From Massilia sp. BSC265 (lineage in GTDB: Bacteria > Pseudomonadota > Gammaproteobacteria > Burkholderiales > Burkholderiaceae_D): a stretch of 64,000 bases of DNA. The position numbers and the translations under genes are program-made. How positions within the stretch are numbered: position 1 is the first letter of the stretch; every line of letters starts with the position of its first letter. The notes below the pieces were generated by a model, which saw only the letters and a program-made list of their open reading frames with translations, was not told where the DNA came from and searched no databases. The stretch is from NCBI RefSeq assembly GCF_000740675.1, contig NZ_JPXI01000042.1, positions 310,001-374,000 on the forward strand. Direction: 5' to 3'. Below, one piece after another: positions 8,838 through 17,024 of this stretch.

Positions 8838-8848
8838 CGGGGACAGAC
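8838..8848 (+). repeat. Solitary GGGGACAGA motif
   Basis: CGGGGACAGAC in the gntR leader resembles the GGGGACAGAG motif that flanks the RAYT transposase at 52.9 kb. A match this short could be chance. It is recorded because the leader is otherwise low in recognisable signals. Confidence 0.25.
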
Positions 8849-8880
8849 GTTGCCATTACACTTTCTTCAACCCCCTGAGC

Positions 8881-9633
8881 ATGCTGCCAATGACGACAAG
8901 CCCCCCCGCCTTCCAGGTCGACCTGACTGACAACTCGCCGCTGTACATGCAGCTGGCGCGCAAGCTCGCGCAAGACGTGCGCGATGGCCGCTACCAGGCC
9001 GACCAGGCCCTGCCTTCCGAACGCACGCTGTCCGAGCAGCTCGACGTCTCGCGCGTCACCGCGCGCAAGGCCATCGACCAGTTGGTCGAACAAGGCCTCG
9101 TGGTGCGCCGGCGCGGCTCCGGCAATTACATCGCGCCGCGCATCGAGCAGCCCTTGTCCGACCTGTCGAGCTTTTCCGAGCAGCTCCAGCAGCGCGGCTA
9201 TACGCCCAGCAGCCACTGGCTGCGCCGCGAGGTCGTGGCGGCCGCCGCCGACGAGCAGCTCTCGCTGGGCCTGTCCCCGCACACGCGGGTGGCGCGCCTC
9301 GAGCGCCTGCGCCTGGCCGATGGCGTGGTGATGGCCTATGAAGTCAGCGTCATCCCGGCCAGCGTGCTGCCGCGTCCCGAGAACGTCGGCGGCTCGCTGT
9401 ATGCCCACCTGGCCAAGACCGGGCACATGCCGGTGCGCGCGCTGCAACACCTGCGCGCGATGAACGCGTCAAGCGAACTGGCGACGCGCCTGGACGTGCC
9501 CGAAGGCCGTGCGGTCCTGTTCATTACCCGTGTCGGCTACCTGGAATCGGGTGAGCCGGTGGAGCTGACGCATTCTTATTGTTTAAGTGATCACTACGAC
9601 TTCGTTGCGGAACTCAGACGTCCGAGCGCCTGA
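8881..9633 (+). CDS. GntR/HutC-family transcriptional regulator with UTRA domain
   Basis: Regulator of 250 residues. The winged helix-turn-helix spans about residues 18-82 (YMQLARKLAQDVRDG, LPSERTLSEQLDVSRVTARK, RRRGSGNYIA), followed by a UTRA ligand domain typical of the NagR/NagQ/HutC branch. The frame is open from 8767, but starts at 8881 or 8890 give the usual N-terminus; no strong ribosome site decides between them. It lies 133 bases upstream of murQ on the same strand. The likely effector is an amino sugar phosphate such as GlcNAc-6-P or MurNAc-6-P, inferred from the neighbour and the family. Confidence 0.85.
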   Translation: MLPMTTSPPAFQVDLTDNSPLYMQLARKLAQDVRDGRYQADQALPSERTLSEQLDVSRVTARKAIDQLVEQGLVVRRRGSGNYIAPRIEQPLSDLSSFSEQLQQRGYTPSSHWLRREVVAAAADEQLSLGLSPHTRVARLERLRLADGVVMAYEVSVIPASVLPRPENVGGSLYAHLAKTGHMPVRALQHLRAMNASSELATRLDVPEGRAVLFITRVGYLESGEPVELTHSYCLSDHYDFVAELRRPSA

Positions 9634-9718
9634 CAAACCCGTCATTGCCGGACGCTCCGAGTAGCATAACTTTTCGGCATGATGAAGGGCGCAGCTTTCA
9701 TAAGCTGCCTGTCGTAAT

Positions 9719-9735
9719 TGGTATTACACTGGTTT
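9719..9735. promoter_or_regulatory. Putative GntR operator upstream of murQ
   Basis: TGGTAT at 9719-9724 and TGGTTT at 9730-9735, about 30 bases before the murQ start. It resembles the repeat at 8768-8783 in the same locus. It would place murQ and the genes behind it under the adjacent GntR protein. No footprint or alignment supports it beyond this similarity. Confidence 0.4.
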
Positions 9736-9766
9736 CATCGACTACTTTGCACCAAGAAGACACGGC

Positions 9767-10645
9767 ATGCTGAAAACCGAAACCCCGGCCCAGGACCACG
9801 CTTCCCTCGACCAGTACCCGACCGTGGAGCTGGTCAATGTGCTGGTCGACGACCAGCTCAATGCGATCAACGCCGTACGCGCCGCCGCGCCGCGCATCGC
9901 CGCCGCCGTCACCGCCGCGCTGCCGCGCGTGGAGGCGGGCGGACGCCTGATCTACGTCGGCGCCGGCACCTCGGGGCGCCTCGGCGTGCTCGACAGCGTC
10001 GAGCTCTACCCGACCTTCTCCTGGCCGCACGAACGCGCGGTGGCGCTGCTGGCCGGCGGCCAGGAAGCGATGTTCGTCGCGGTCGAAGGCGCCGAGGACG
10101 ACTTCGAGCAGGGCGCGGCCGACCTGAAGAAGGTCGACGTGACCGCGAACGACGTGGTGCTCCTGATCGCCGCCTCGGGCTTCACGCCCTACGTGCTGGG
10201 CGCGCTGGGCGCCGCACGCGATGCTGGCGCACTGACGATCGGTTTCGCCAACAATGCCGACGCACCGGTGGCCAAGGATGCCGAGATCGGCGTCACCCTC
10301 GATACCGGCCCGGAAATCATCTCAGGCTCCACCCGCCTGAAGGCCGGCACCTCGCAGAAGATCGCGCTGAACACCTTCTCGAGCGCGCTGATGGTCCGTT
10401 TACACAAGGTGTACGGCAACCTGATGGTAGACTTGAAGGCTACCAACGCCAAGCTGGTGCGACGCGCCATCCGCCTGACCGTGTTCGCCACCGGCGCCGA
10501 CGAAGCCGCCGCGCAGGCGGTGCTGGCGCAGTGCGGTTACCACGTCAAGACCGCGGTGGTGGCCCTGATCAAACAAACCAGTGTCGAGCAGGCGCAGGCC
10601 CTCCTGGAGGCGGCGCACGGCAGCGTGCGCGAAGCCATCGCGTAA
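9767..10645 (+). CDS. murQ: N-acetylmuramic acid 6-phosphate etherase
   Basis: Cytoplasmic SIS-domain lyase that removes D-lactate from MurNAc-6-P to give GlcNAc-6-P in peptidoglycan recycling. It has 292 residues. The family signature is clear: LIYVGAGTSGRLGVLDSVE at about 63-81, then YPTFSWP, and the later EGAEDD and ISGSTRLKAGTSQK segments. It is the first of a long same-strand run (AmpG-like permease, NagX-like protein, GHL10 glycosidase, BadF-type kinase, amidase), which supports a cell-wall sugar salvage role. The substrate kinase is probably the BadF-family gene at 14934 rather than a PTS, because no PTS gene is seen. Confidence 0.95.
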   Translation: MLKTETPAQDHASLDQYPTVELVNVLVDDQLNAINAVRAAAPRIAAAVTAALPRVEAGGRLIYVGAGTSGRLGVLDSVELYPTFSWPHERAVALLAGGQEAMFVAVEGAEDDFEQGAADLKKVDVTANDVVLLIAASGFTPYVLGALGAARDAGALTIGFANNADAPVAKDAEIGVTLDTGPEIISGSTRLKAGTSQKIALNTFSSALMVRLHKVYGNLMVDLKATNAKLVRRAIRLTVFATGADEAAAQAVLAQCGYHVKTAVVALIKQTSVEQAQALLEAAHGSVREAIA

Positions 10646-10699
10646 TTTTGTCGGACGCGCATTCGATGCGCGCCGCACCTGCCCGACCACGAAAGACTT

Positions 10700-12010
10700 A
10701 TGCAGACTTCGCTCGATAAAAGCTCCTCCACTGCCAGCCCGCAGCAGTCCGGTCCGTCGCAGTCCAATCCGTGGTCCTGGATACCGTCCCTGTACTTCTC
10801 GCAGGCCATCCCTTATGTGGTGGTGATGAGCCTGTCCGTCATCATGTACAAGGACATGGGCGTGTCGAACTCCGACATCGCCTTCTATACCAGCCTGCTG
10901 TACCTGCCCTGGGTGATCAAGCCCCTGTGGTCGCCGATCGTCGACATGTTCGGCACCAAGCGCCGTTGGACCGTGCTGCTGCAGCTGGCGGTTGCGGCCT
11001 CGCTGGTCGCAGTAGGACTGTCGCTGCAGCTGCCTAACTTCTTCATCGCCAGCCTCGCCGTGATGTGGATCATGGCGTTCAGTTCCGCCACCCATGACAT
11101 CTCGGCCGACGGCTTCTACATGCTCGGCCTGCGCCAGCAGCAGCAGGCGGCCTTCGTGGGCGTGCGTTCCACCTTCTACCGGCTGGCGACGCTGTCGGTG
11201 CAGGGGCCGCTGGTGGTGCTGGCCGGCTACCTGGCAAGCCGGCTGGGCGACGTCAAGCAAGGCTGGTCGATCGTCTTCTTCGTGCTCGCCGCCCTGTTCT
11301 TCGTGGCCTTCCTGTGGCACGGGATGATCCTGCCCAAGCCGGACAGCGACCACAAGGTGGCAAGGACCAGCAACCCGCTGCGCGACTTCTTCGCTACCTT
11401 CGCCCTGTTCTTCCGCAAGCGCGATATCTGGCTGATCCTCGGCTTCATCCTGACCTTCCGCCTGGGCGAGGCCCAGCTGCTGAAACTGGTGGCGCCCTTC
11501 CTGAAAGACCCGCTGGCTGCGGGCGGCCTCGGCCTGACCACCGAGCAGTACGGCATCGCCTACGGCACCATCGGCATCGCCTTCCTCACCATGGGCGGCC
11601 TGGCCGGCGGCTACCTGATCTCGCGCCTGGGCCTGAAGCGCTGCCTGTGGGTGATGGTGTTCGCGATCCACCTGCCGGACCTGGTGTTCGTCTACCTGTC
11701 GCAGACCCAGCCCACCAGCTTCACCGTGGTGTGCACCGCGCTGGCGATCGAGCAGTTCGGCTACGGCTTCGGCTTCACCGCGATGATGCTGTACATGATC
11801 ATGGTCTGCGAGGGCGAGCACAAGACCGCCCATTACGCGATCTGCACCGGCTTCATGGCCCTGGGCATGATGGTGCCGGGCATGTGGAGCGGCGATTTGC
11901 AGGAATACCTCGGCTACAAGAACTTCTTCATCTGGGCCTGCCTGTCGACGATTCCCGCCTTCATCATGGCGGCGCTCGTGAAGATCGATCCCGAGTTCGG
12001 TAAAAAGTAG
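10700..12010 (+). CDS. AmpG-like MFS muropeptide permease
   Basis: Major facilitator of 436 residues with about 12 predicted membrane helices, resembling AmpG: it brings GlcNAc-anhydroMurNAc(-peptide) fragments into the cytoplasm. Visible marks are the WIPSLYFSQAIPYVVV start, LPWVIKPLWSPIVDM near residues 69-83 and SSATHDISADGFYM, which matches the AmpG-type SxxQDIxxDA region. The order murQ-permease-nagX supports a wall-sugar substrate. It starts 54 bases after murQ. The stop codon lies inside a GTAG-headed hairpin repeat. Confidence 0.85.
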   Translation: MQTSLDKSSSTASPQQSGPSQSNPWSWIPSLYFSQAIPYVVVMSLSVIMYKDMGVSNSDIAFYTSLLYLPWVIKPLWSPIVDMFGTKRRWTVLLQLAVAASLVAVGLSLQLPNFFIASLAVMWIMAFSSATHDISADGFYMLGLRQQQQAAFVGVRSTFYRLATLSVQGPLVVLAGYLASRLGDVKQGWSIVFFVLAALFFVAFLWHGMILPKPDSDHKVARTSNPLRDFFATFALFFRKRDIWLILGFILTFRLGEAQLLKLVAPFLKDPLAAGGLGLTTEQYGIAYGTIGIAFLTMGGLAGGYLISRLGLKRCLWVMVFAIHLPDLVFVYLSQTQPTSFTVVCTALAIEQFGYGFGFTAMMLYMIMVCEGEHKTAHYAICTGFMALGMMVPGMWSGDLQEYLGYKNFFIWACLSTIPAFIMAALVKIDPEFGKK

Positions 12011-12036
12011 GGTGGGCGGTCGCCCGCCCACCCTAC
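12007..12036. repeat. GTAG-headed palindromic repeat (REP-like), copy 1
   Basis: A perfect 13-bp stem (GTAGGGTGGGCGG and its complement) with a TCGC loop. It covers the stop codon of the permease gene. The same GTAGGGTGGGC arm recurs at 32471-32571 and 35656-35762. No T-tract follows, so it is better read as a REP-type element than as an intrinsic terminator, although it could attenuate transcription. Confidence 0.8.
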
Positions 12037-12070
12037 AACATCCATAACCATATTGGAGACCACGCCAGCA

Positions 12071-13213
12071 ATGCGCGATGCACCCGTGCGCCTGACATCG
12101 CTCGACGCCTTCCGCGGCTTTACCATTGCCGCGATGGTCCTCGTGAACAACCCGGGCGACTGGGGCAACCTGCATGCGCAACTGGCCCACGCCAAGTGGC
12201 ATGGCTGGACCTTCACCGACTGCATCTTCCCCTTCTTCCTGTTCATCGGCGGCGTCGCCATGACGCTGTCGCTCGGGCGACTGGCGGCAAGCGGCGCCGA
12301 CAAGCCGCGCCTGCTGCTCAAGCTGGCGAAGCGCGCCGCGCTGATCTTCCTGATCGGCTTCCTGCTCAACCTGATCCCGCGCTTCGACTTCGAGACCGTG
12401 CGCATCCCGGGCGTCCTGCAGCGCATCGCCCTGTGCACGCTGCTGGCCGCCCCGGTCGTCGTCTATCTGGGCTGGCGCGCACAGCTGGCGGTGATCGCGG
12501 CGCTGCTGGCGCTGTACTCGGTGTTGATGCTGTGGGTGCCGGTGCCTGGTATCGGCGCCGGCGTCCTGGAACCAGGCCAGGATTTCGGCGCCTGGGTCGA
12601 CCGTATGGTCCTTGATGGCCACATGTGGGTGCAATCGAAAACCTGGGACCCCGAGGGCCTGCTCAGCACCATCCCCGCCCTGTGCAGCCAGCTGTTCGGC
12701 GTGCTCGCCGGCCGCATGCTGGCGTCAAGCCTGCCGCGCATCGAGCAAGCCACGTGGATGCTGTTCGCCGGCCTGGTCTTCCTGGCCCTGGGCTCGAGCC
12801 TGGATGCGGTGCTCATGCCGATCAATAAAAGCCTGTGGACGGTATCCTATTGCCTGTGGATGAGCGGCTGGGCGCTGCTCGCCTTCGGCATGTGCTACTG
12901 GCTGCTCGACGCCAACCCCCATGCCGTCGTGCGCGAACGCGCCGCCGCATGGGCCAGACCCTTCGTGATCTATGGCATGAACGCGCTGTTCATCTTCGCG
13001 TTCTCGGGTTTCGTGGCCAAGATGCTCGGGTTTATCAAGCTGGCGCAGCCCGACGGCAGCCAGCTCTCGCTCGGCCGCACGCTGTACGCGCCCATCAAGG
13101 CGCTGCCGCTGGGCGCCGCCAATACCTCGCTGTTATATGCCATCCTCTTCAACGCCTGCATGTTCGCGATCGCATACGGCATGTGGCGCAAGCGGTGGTT
13201 CGTCAAAGTCTGA
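12071..13213 (+). CDS. NagX-like membrane acetyltransferase (DUF5009 family)
   Basis: Multi-pass membrane protein of 380 residues resembling heparan-alpha-glucosaminide acetyltransferases and NagX. The N-terminal LTSLDAFRGFTIAAMVLVN and FTDCIFPFFLFIGGVAMTLS segments are typical. About ten hydrophobic helices are visible. The ATG at 12071 is chosen because GGAG stands 12 bases upstream; the upstream TTG at 12053 overlaps that ribosome site. NagX genes often sit in GlcNAc or chitin use clusters, and the place between murQ-ampG and the glycosidase fits amino sugar handling. The true reaction in bacteria is not settled. Confidence 0.82.
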   Translation: MRDAPVRLTSLDAFRGFTIAAMVLVNNPGDWGNLHAQLAHAKWHGWTFTDCIFPFFLFIGGVAMTLSLGRLAASGADKPRLLLKLAKRAALIFLIGFLLNLIPRFDFETVRIPGVLQRIALCTLLAAPVVVYLGWRAQLAVIAALLALYSVLMLWVPVPGIGAGVLEPGQDFGAWVDRMVLDGHMWVQSKTWDPEGLLSTIPALCSQLFGVLAGRMLASSLPRIEQATWMLFAGLVFLALGSSLDAVLMPINKSLWTVSYCLWMSGWALLAFGMCYWLLDANPHAVVRERAAAWARPFVIYGMNALFIFAFSGFVAKMLGFIKLAQPDGSQLSLGRTLYAPIKALPLGAANTSLLYAILFNACMFAIAYGMWRKRWFVKV

Positions 13214-13232
13214 AAAGAACAAAGGAGCGGAT

Positions 13233-14840
13233 TTGAAGCCCGATCTGAAAAAACGTGCGTTCACCCTGGCCGGCATGGCAGGTGCGCTGACCCTAGGCAG
13301 TTTTTTGACCGCCTGCACCACCCAGCCGACCGTCCCCGAGGGCCGCGCGGGCGGTGCCGACAATCCGCCGCCGGCGCCCCGTGAATTCCGCGCCGCCTGG
13401 GTCTCCACCGTCGCCAACATCGATTGGCCGAGCAAGCCCGGCTTGGGCGCCGCCCAGCAGCAGGCGGAAGCGATCGCCATCCTGGACCGCGCAGTCAGTC
13501 TCAACCTGAACGCCATCGTGCTGCAGGTGCGCCCGGCGGCCGACGCCATCTATCCATCGAAGATCGAGCCCTGGACCGAATACCTGACCGGCGCCCAGGG
13601 CAAGCCCCCGATGCCGTGGTACGACCCGCTTGCCTTCTGGATCAGGGAAGCGCATGCGCGCGGTCTCGAGTTGCACGCCTGGTTCAACCCCTATCGCGCG
13701 CGCCACGACAACGCGCGAACGCCCGCCGCACCGAATCACATCACCAACACCATCCCGTCCGCCGTCAAGCGCTACGGGAAATTCATGTGGATGGACCCGG
13801 GCGAGGAAGCCGCGTCGAAGCAGACCATGGACGTCATCCTCGACGTGGTGCGCCGCTATGACATCGACGGCGTGCACATCGACGACTACTTCTACCCGTA
13901 TCCGATCGCGGCGCCGGAAGTGGCGGGCAACGCGCAGGCACTGGACGGCAACGGCAAGCCGGCGGCGAAAGAACTCGACTTCCCCGACGGCCCGGCCTGG
14001 GAGCGCTACCTCGCCGGTGGCGGCAAGCTCGATCGCCCATCCTGGCGCCGCGACAACGTCAACCGCCTGATCGAAGCCATGTACAAGGGCATCCACAAGG
14101 AAAAGAGCTGGGTGCGCTTCGGCATCAGCCCCTTCGGCATGGGCCGTCCGGACCGCCGCCCGCCGGGCATCTCGGGCTTCTCGCAGTACGACAAGCTGTA
14201 CGCGGACGCCGAGCTGTGGCTGGAGAAAGGCTGGCTCGACTACTTCGTGCCCCAGCTGTACTGGCCGATCGCCCAGACCGCCCAGTCCTACCCGGTGCTG
14301 CTCGACTACTGGATCTCGCAGAACCCGCAGGGCCGCCACATGTGGCCGGGCCTGTTCACCAGCCGCATCGGCGCAGCGCCGCCGACCCTGAACTACGAGC
14401 CGAAGGAGATCCTGGACCAGATCGCGCTGACCCGCCAGCGTCCGCTGTCGACCGGCCACGTCCACTTCAGCATGGTGGCCCTGAGCCAGAACCGCAAGGG
14501 CATCAGCGACCAGCTGCGCGACACCGCCTATACCGGCCAGGCGCTGGTGCCGGCGACCACCTGGCTCTCGAGCCCGCGGCCGGGCAGGCCGCTGGTCACT
14601 GCCGCGGCAAACAAGGACGGCCTCACGTTCAAGCTCAAGGGGGACAAGGCGACCGCCTTGTATGCCATCTGGGCGCGCCACGGCAGCGAGTGGCGCTTCG
14701 CGGTGGCGCCGGGATCGCGCGCGGACTGGAGCATTCCGGACGACGCGAAGCTCGGCCGTGCCAACCTGGTGTATGTAAGCGCGGTGGACCGCCTCGGCAA
14801 CGAAGGCGCGCGCGTGCAGGCATGGCGCCAGCCGTCGTAA
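13233..14840 (+). CDS. GHL10-family glycoside hydrolase lipoprotein (DigH-like)
   Basis: Exported lipoprotein of 535 residues. The signal ends in the lipobox FLTAC with C28. The catalytic (beta/alpha)8 domain of the GHL10/DUF187 family spans about 45-370, with FRAAWVSTVANIDWPS at the start and DGVHIDDYFYPYP in the middle. E. coli DigH (YddW) of this family cleaves peptide-free glycan strands, so this enzyme may release disaccharides for the permease and MurQ. The start is TTG at 13233, supported by AAAGGAG upstream and by the complete signal peptide; upstream in-frame sequence lies in the previous gene. Confidence 0.83.
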   Translation: MKPDLKKRAFTLAGMAGALTLGSFLTACTTQPTVPEGRAGGADNPPPAPREFRAAWVSTVANIDWPSKPGLGAAQQQAEAIAILDRAVSLNLNAIVLQVRPAADAIYPSKIEPWTEYLTGAQGKPPMPWYDPLAFWIREAHARGLELHAWFNPYRARHDNARTPAAPNHITNTIPSAVKRYGKFMWMDPGEEAASKQTMDVILDVVRRYDIDGVHIDDYFYPYPIAAPEVAGNAQALDGNGKPAAKELDFPDGPAWERYLAGGGKLDRPSWRRDNVNRLIEAMYKGIHKEKSWVRFGISPFGMGRPDRRPPGISGFSQYDKLYADAELWLEKGWLDYFVPQLYWPIAQTAQSYPVLLDYWISQNPQGRHMWPGLFTSRIGAAPPTLNYEPKEILDQIALTRQRPLSTGHVHFSMVALSQNRKGISDQLRDTAYTGQALVPATTWLSSPRPGRPLVTAAANKDGLTFKLKGDKATALYAIWARHGSEWRFAVAPGSRADWSIPDDAKLGRANLVYVSAVDRLGNEGARVQAWRQPS

Positions 14841-14933
14841 TATTGAACATGCGAGGCTCATAACCTTGGTTCATGCAAGGACCGCCAGCATTCATTCGCG
14901 TGCCGGCGGACCCACAACGTACACTCGCGGGCT

Positions 14934-15863
14934 ATGCTCCATCACGAACTGCAACAAGACAATCTAGGCCTCGGCATCGACGCCGGCGGCACCCAGACCC
15001 GTTGGGCCCTCGCGGCGCCGGGCGGGCGCATCGTCGCCGAAGGCACGGCTGCCGGCCTGTCTGCCCTGCAGATGGGCAGCCTCGAAGGGCGCGAAGCCGT
15101 GCAGGCGACCTTCAGCGTCATCGCGCAGGCCGTGCTGTCCCATGGCCGCCCGGTCGCGGTGCGCGCCGGCGTGACCGGCTTCGGCGGCGACGGCGGTCCC
15201 CTGCAGCAGACCCTGGGCCCGCTGCTCGGCCTGGACCCGAAAGCGGTCGTGCTGAGCAACGACATCGAAATCGCCTACCTCGCCAGTTTCAAGCCGGGGG
15301 AGGGTTACCTCGTGTATTCCGGCACCGGCTCGATCGGCGCCTTCATCGACGCCCATGGCGGCTTCCACCGCGCCGGCGGGCGCGGGGTGGTGCTGGACGA
15401 CGGCGGCGGCGGCTTCTGGATCGCCCGTGAAGCGCTGCGCCACATCTGGCGCCTCGAGGACGAACGTCCCGGCGCCTGGGAAGCCTCGCCGATGGCGCAT
15501 GCCGTGTTCCAGCACGTGGGCGGCTCGGACTGGGCGTTCTCGCGCCAGTTCATCTATGGCCGCGAGCGCGGCGAAGTCGGCAAGCTGGCGATCGCGGTCG
15601 CGGCGACCGCCGAACGCGATCCGGCCGCCGCCGCCATCCTGCGCGAGGCGGGCCGCGAACTGGCCCGGCTGGCGCAGGCGCTGGTCAGCCGCTTCGGCCC
15701 GCGTCCGGTGGCGCTGGCCGGCCGCGCCGCCGAACTGCACCCGGCAATCGTCGAGACCATGCGTGCGGCGCTGCCGCCCGATACCATACTGAGCCAGACC
15801 GGCATGCGCGCCCACTATGCGGCCGCGCGGCTGGCGGCAGAGCCGGCGCACCGCGCCAACTGA
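14934..15863 (+). CDS. BadF/BadG-family amino sugar kinase (GlcNAc/MurNAc kinase candidate)
   Basis: ATPase of the BadF/BadG/BcrA/BcrD family, 309 residues. The phosphate-binding segments are GLGIDAGGTQTRWAL (about 11-25), VLSNDIEIA (about 103-111) and VYSGTGSIGAF (about 124-134). The family includes N-acetylglucosamine kinases and MurK of Clostridium, which phosphorylates both MurNAc and GlcNAc at O6. Beside murQ this is the natural source of MurNAc-6-P. The exact substrate is inferred from context; nothing in the sequence alone separates GlcNAc from MurNAc kinases. Confidence 0.8.
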   Translation: MLHHELQQDNLGLGIDAGGTQTRWALAAPGGRIVAEGTAAGLSALQMGSLEGREAVQATFSVIAQAVLSHGRPVAVRAGVTGFGGDGGPLQQTLGPLLGLDPKAVVLSNDIEIAYLASFKPGEGYLVYSGTGSIGAFIDAHGGFHRAGGRGVVLDDGGGGFWIAREALRHIWRLEDERPGAWEASPMAHAVFQHVGGSDWAFSRQFIYGRERGEVGKLAIAVAATAERDPAAAAILREAGRELARLAQALVSRFGPRPVALAGRAAELHPAIVETMRAALPPDTILSQTGMRAHYAAARLAAEPAHRAN

Positions 15864-15887
15864 CACAGCACACAGGATTCCACGCCG

Positions 15888-16943
15888 ATGAAAAAGCTGA
15901 ACGTTCTCGCCATCCCGATTATTCTTTCCGTGCTGGCAGGCTGTACCACTGCCCCGCTCGAACCGATCGGCCCGAAGATCGATACCACCTACAATGCCAA
16001 GGGGCAGTCGAGCCGTGCGCGCTTCCTGGTGCTGCACTACACCGTGTCCGACAACCCGACCTCGATCAAGATCCTGACCGAGCAGCAGGTGAGCGCTCAC
16101 TACCTCGTCACGAACCATGCGCAGCCGATCATCTACCGCCTGGTCGACGAGAACCGCGCCGCCTACCATGCCGGTAACTCGAGCTGGAAAAACTTTACAC
16201 AGCTGAACAACAGCTCGATCGGCATCGAGATCGTGAATCCCGGCTGGACCGCTGCGCCCAATGGCGGACGGCTGTTCTACCCCTTCCCGCAGGCCCAGAT
16301 GGATGTCCTCATCCCGCTGCTGAAGGACATCGTCCAGCGCCACGGCATCGCGCCCGAGAACGTCCTCGGCCACAGCGACATCGCACCGCAGCGCAAGCAG
16401 GACCCGGGCCCGCTGTTCCCATGGGCGCGCCTGGCCCAGGAAGGCCTGGTCCTGTGGCCGGATGCGAACCGGGTCGCCCTGGTGCGCCCGATCTTCGACG
16501 TGACCCTGCCGGATATCTTCTGGTTCCAGCGCAAGCTGGCCACCCACGGGTTCGCGATCCAGCAGACCGGCGTGCTCGACCAGCAGACCCGCACCGTGCT
16601 GCAGGCCTTCCAGATGAAATACCGCCCGGCGGACTTCGCCGGCAATCCGGATGCCGAGACCGCTGCCCTGCTCGAGGTGCTGACCACGCCGGCCAACGCA
16701 CCGCTGCCGGTGATCCAGCCGCAGATGATTACCACGCCGGTGCCGCCGCTGCCGCCGGCGACGCCGCCGGCCCCGGTGGTCCCGGAAACCGCACCTGCCC
16801 CGGCAGCGCCGGCGCCCGTGCCGAATCCGGCCGTCCCGGCGCCGGTGCCGACGCCGGTCACCCCGCCGGTCCCGGCGCCTGCCCCGGCGCCGGCCGTACC
16901 GGCAGCGACACCGGTGAACCCAGCTGTTGTGATCACGCCGTGA
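15888..16943 (+). CDS. N-acetylmuramoyl-L-alanine amidase, AmiD-like lipoprotein
   Basis: Amidase_2 family zinc enzyme of 351 residues that cuts the bond between MurNAc and the stem peptide. The signal MKKLNVLAIPIILSVLAGC gives lipidation at C19. The amidase core has the ligand segments VLHYTVSDN (about 48-56) and LGHSDIAPQRKQDPGP (about 161-176). A peptidoglycan-binding-like region (about 205-265, FWFQRKLATHG) follows, then a Pro/Ala/Val-rich tail of about 85 residues that could reach across the periplasm. It starts 24 bases after the kinase gene. Confidence 0.9.
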   Translation: MKKLNVLAIPIILSVLAGCTTAPLEPIGPKIDTTYNAKGQSSRARFLVLHYTVSDNPTSIKILTEQQVSAHYLVTNHAQPIIYRLVDENRAAYHAGNSSWKNFTQLNNSSIGIEIVNPGWTAAPNGGRLFYPFPQAQMDVLIPLLKDIVQRHGIAPENVLGHSDIAPQRKQDPGPLFPWARLAQEGLVLWPDANRVALVRPIFDVTLPDIFWFQRKLATHGFAIQQTGVLDQQTRTVLQAFQMKYRPADFAGNPDAETAALLEVLTTPANAPLPVIQPQMITTPVPPLPPATPPAPVVPETAPAPAAPAPVPNPAVPAPVPTPVTPPVPAPAPAPAVPAATPVNPAVVITP

Positions 16944-17024
16944 CGGTCGCCGCAGCCCTGTTTTCCCTGTATCCTTCGGAAAATCCGCGCCGTGCGCGCG
17001 GACCCTCTATTGAAGGATGAAGCG

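Noticed and set aside
12053..12070. TTG at 12053 as the start of the NagX-like gene
   Set aside because: It overlaps the GGAG that serves the ATG at 12071, and the family begins near the ATG.
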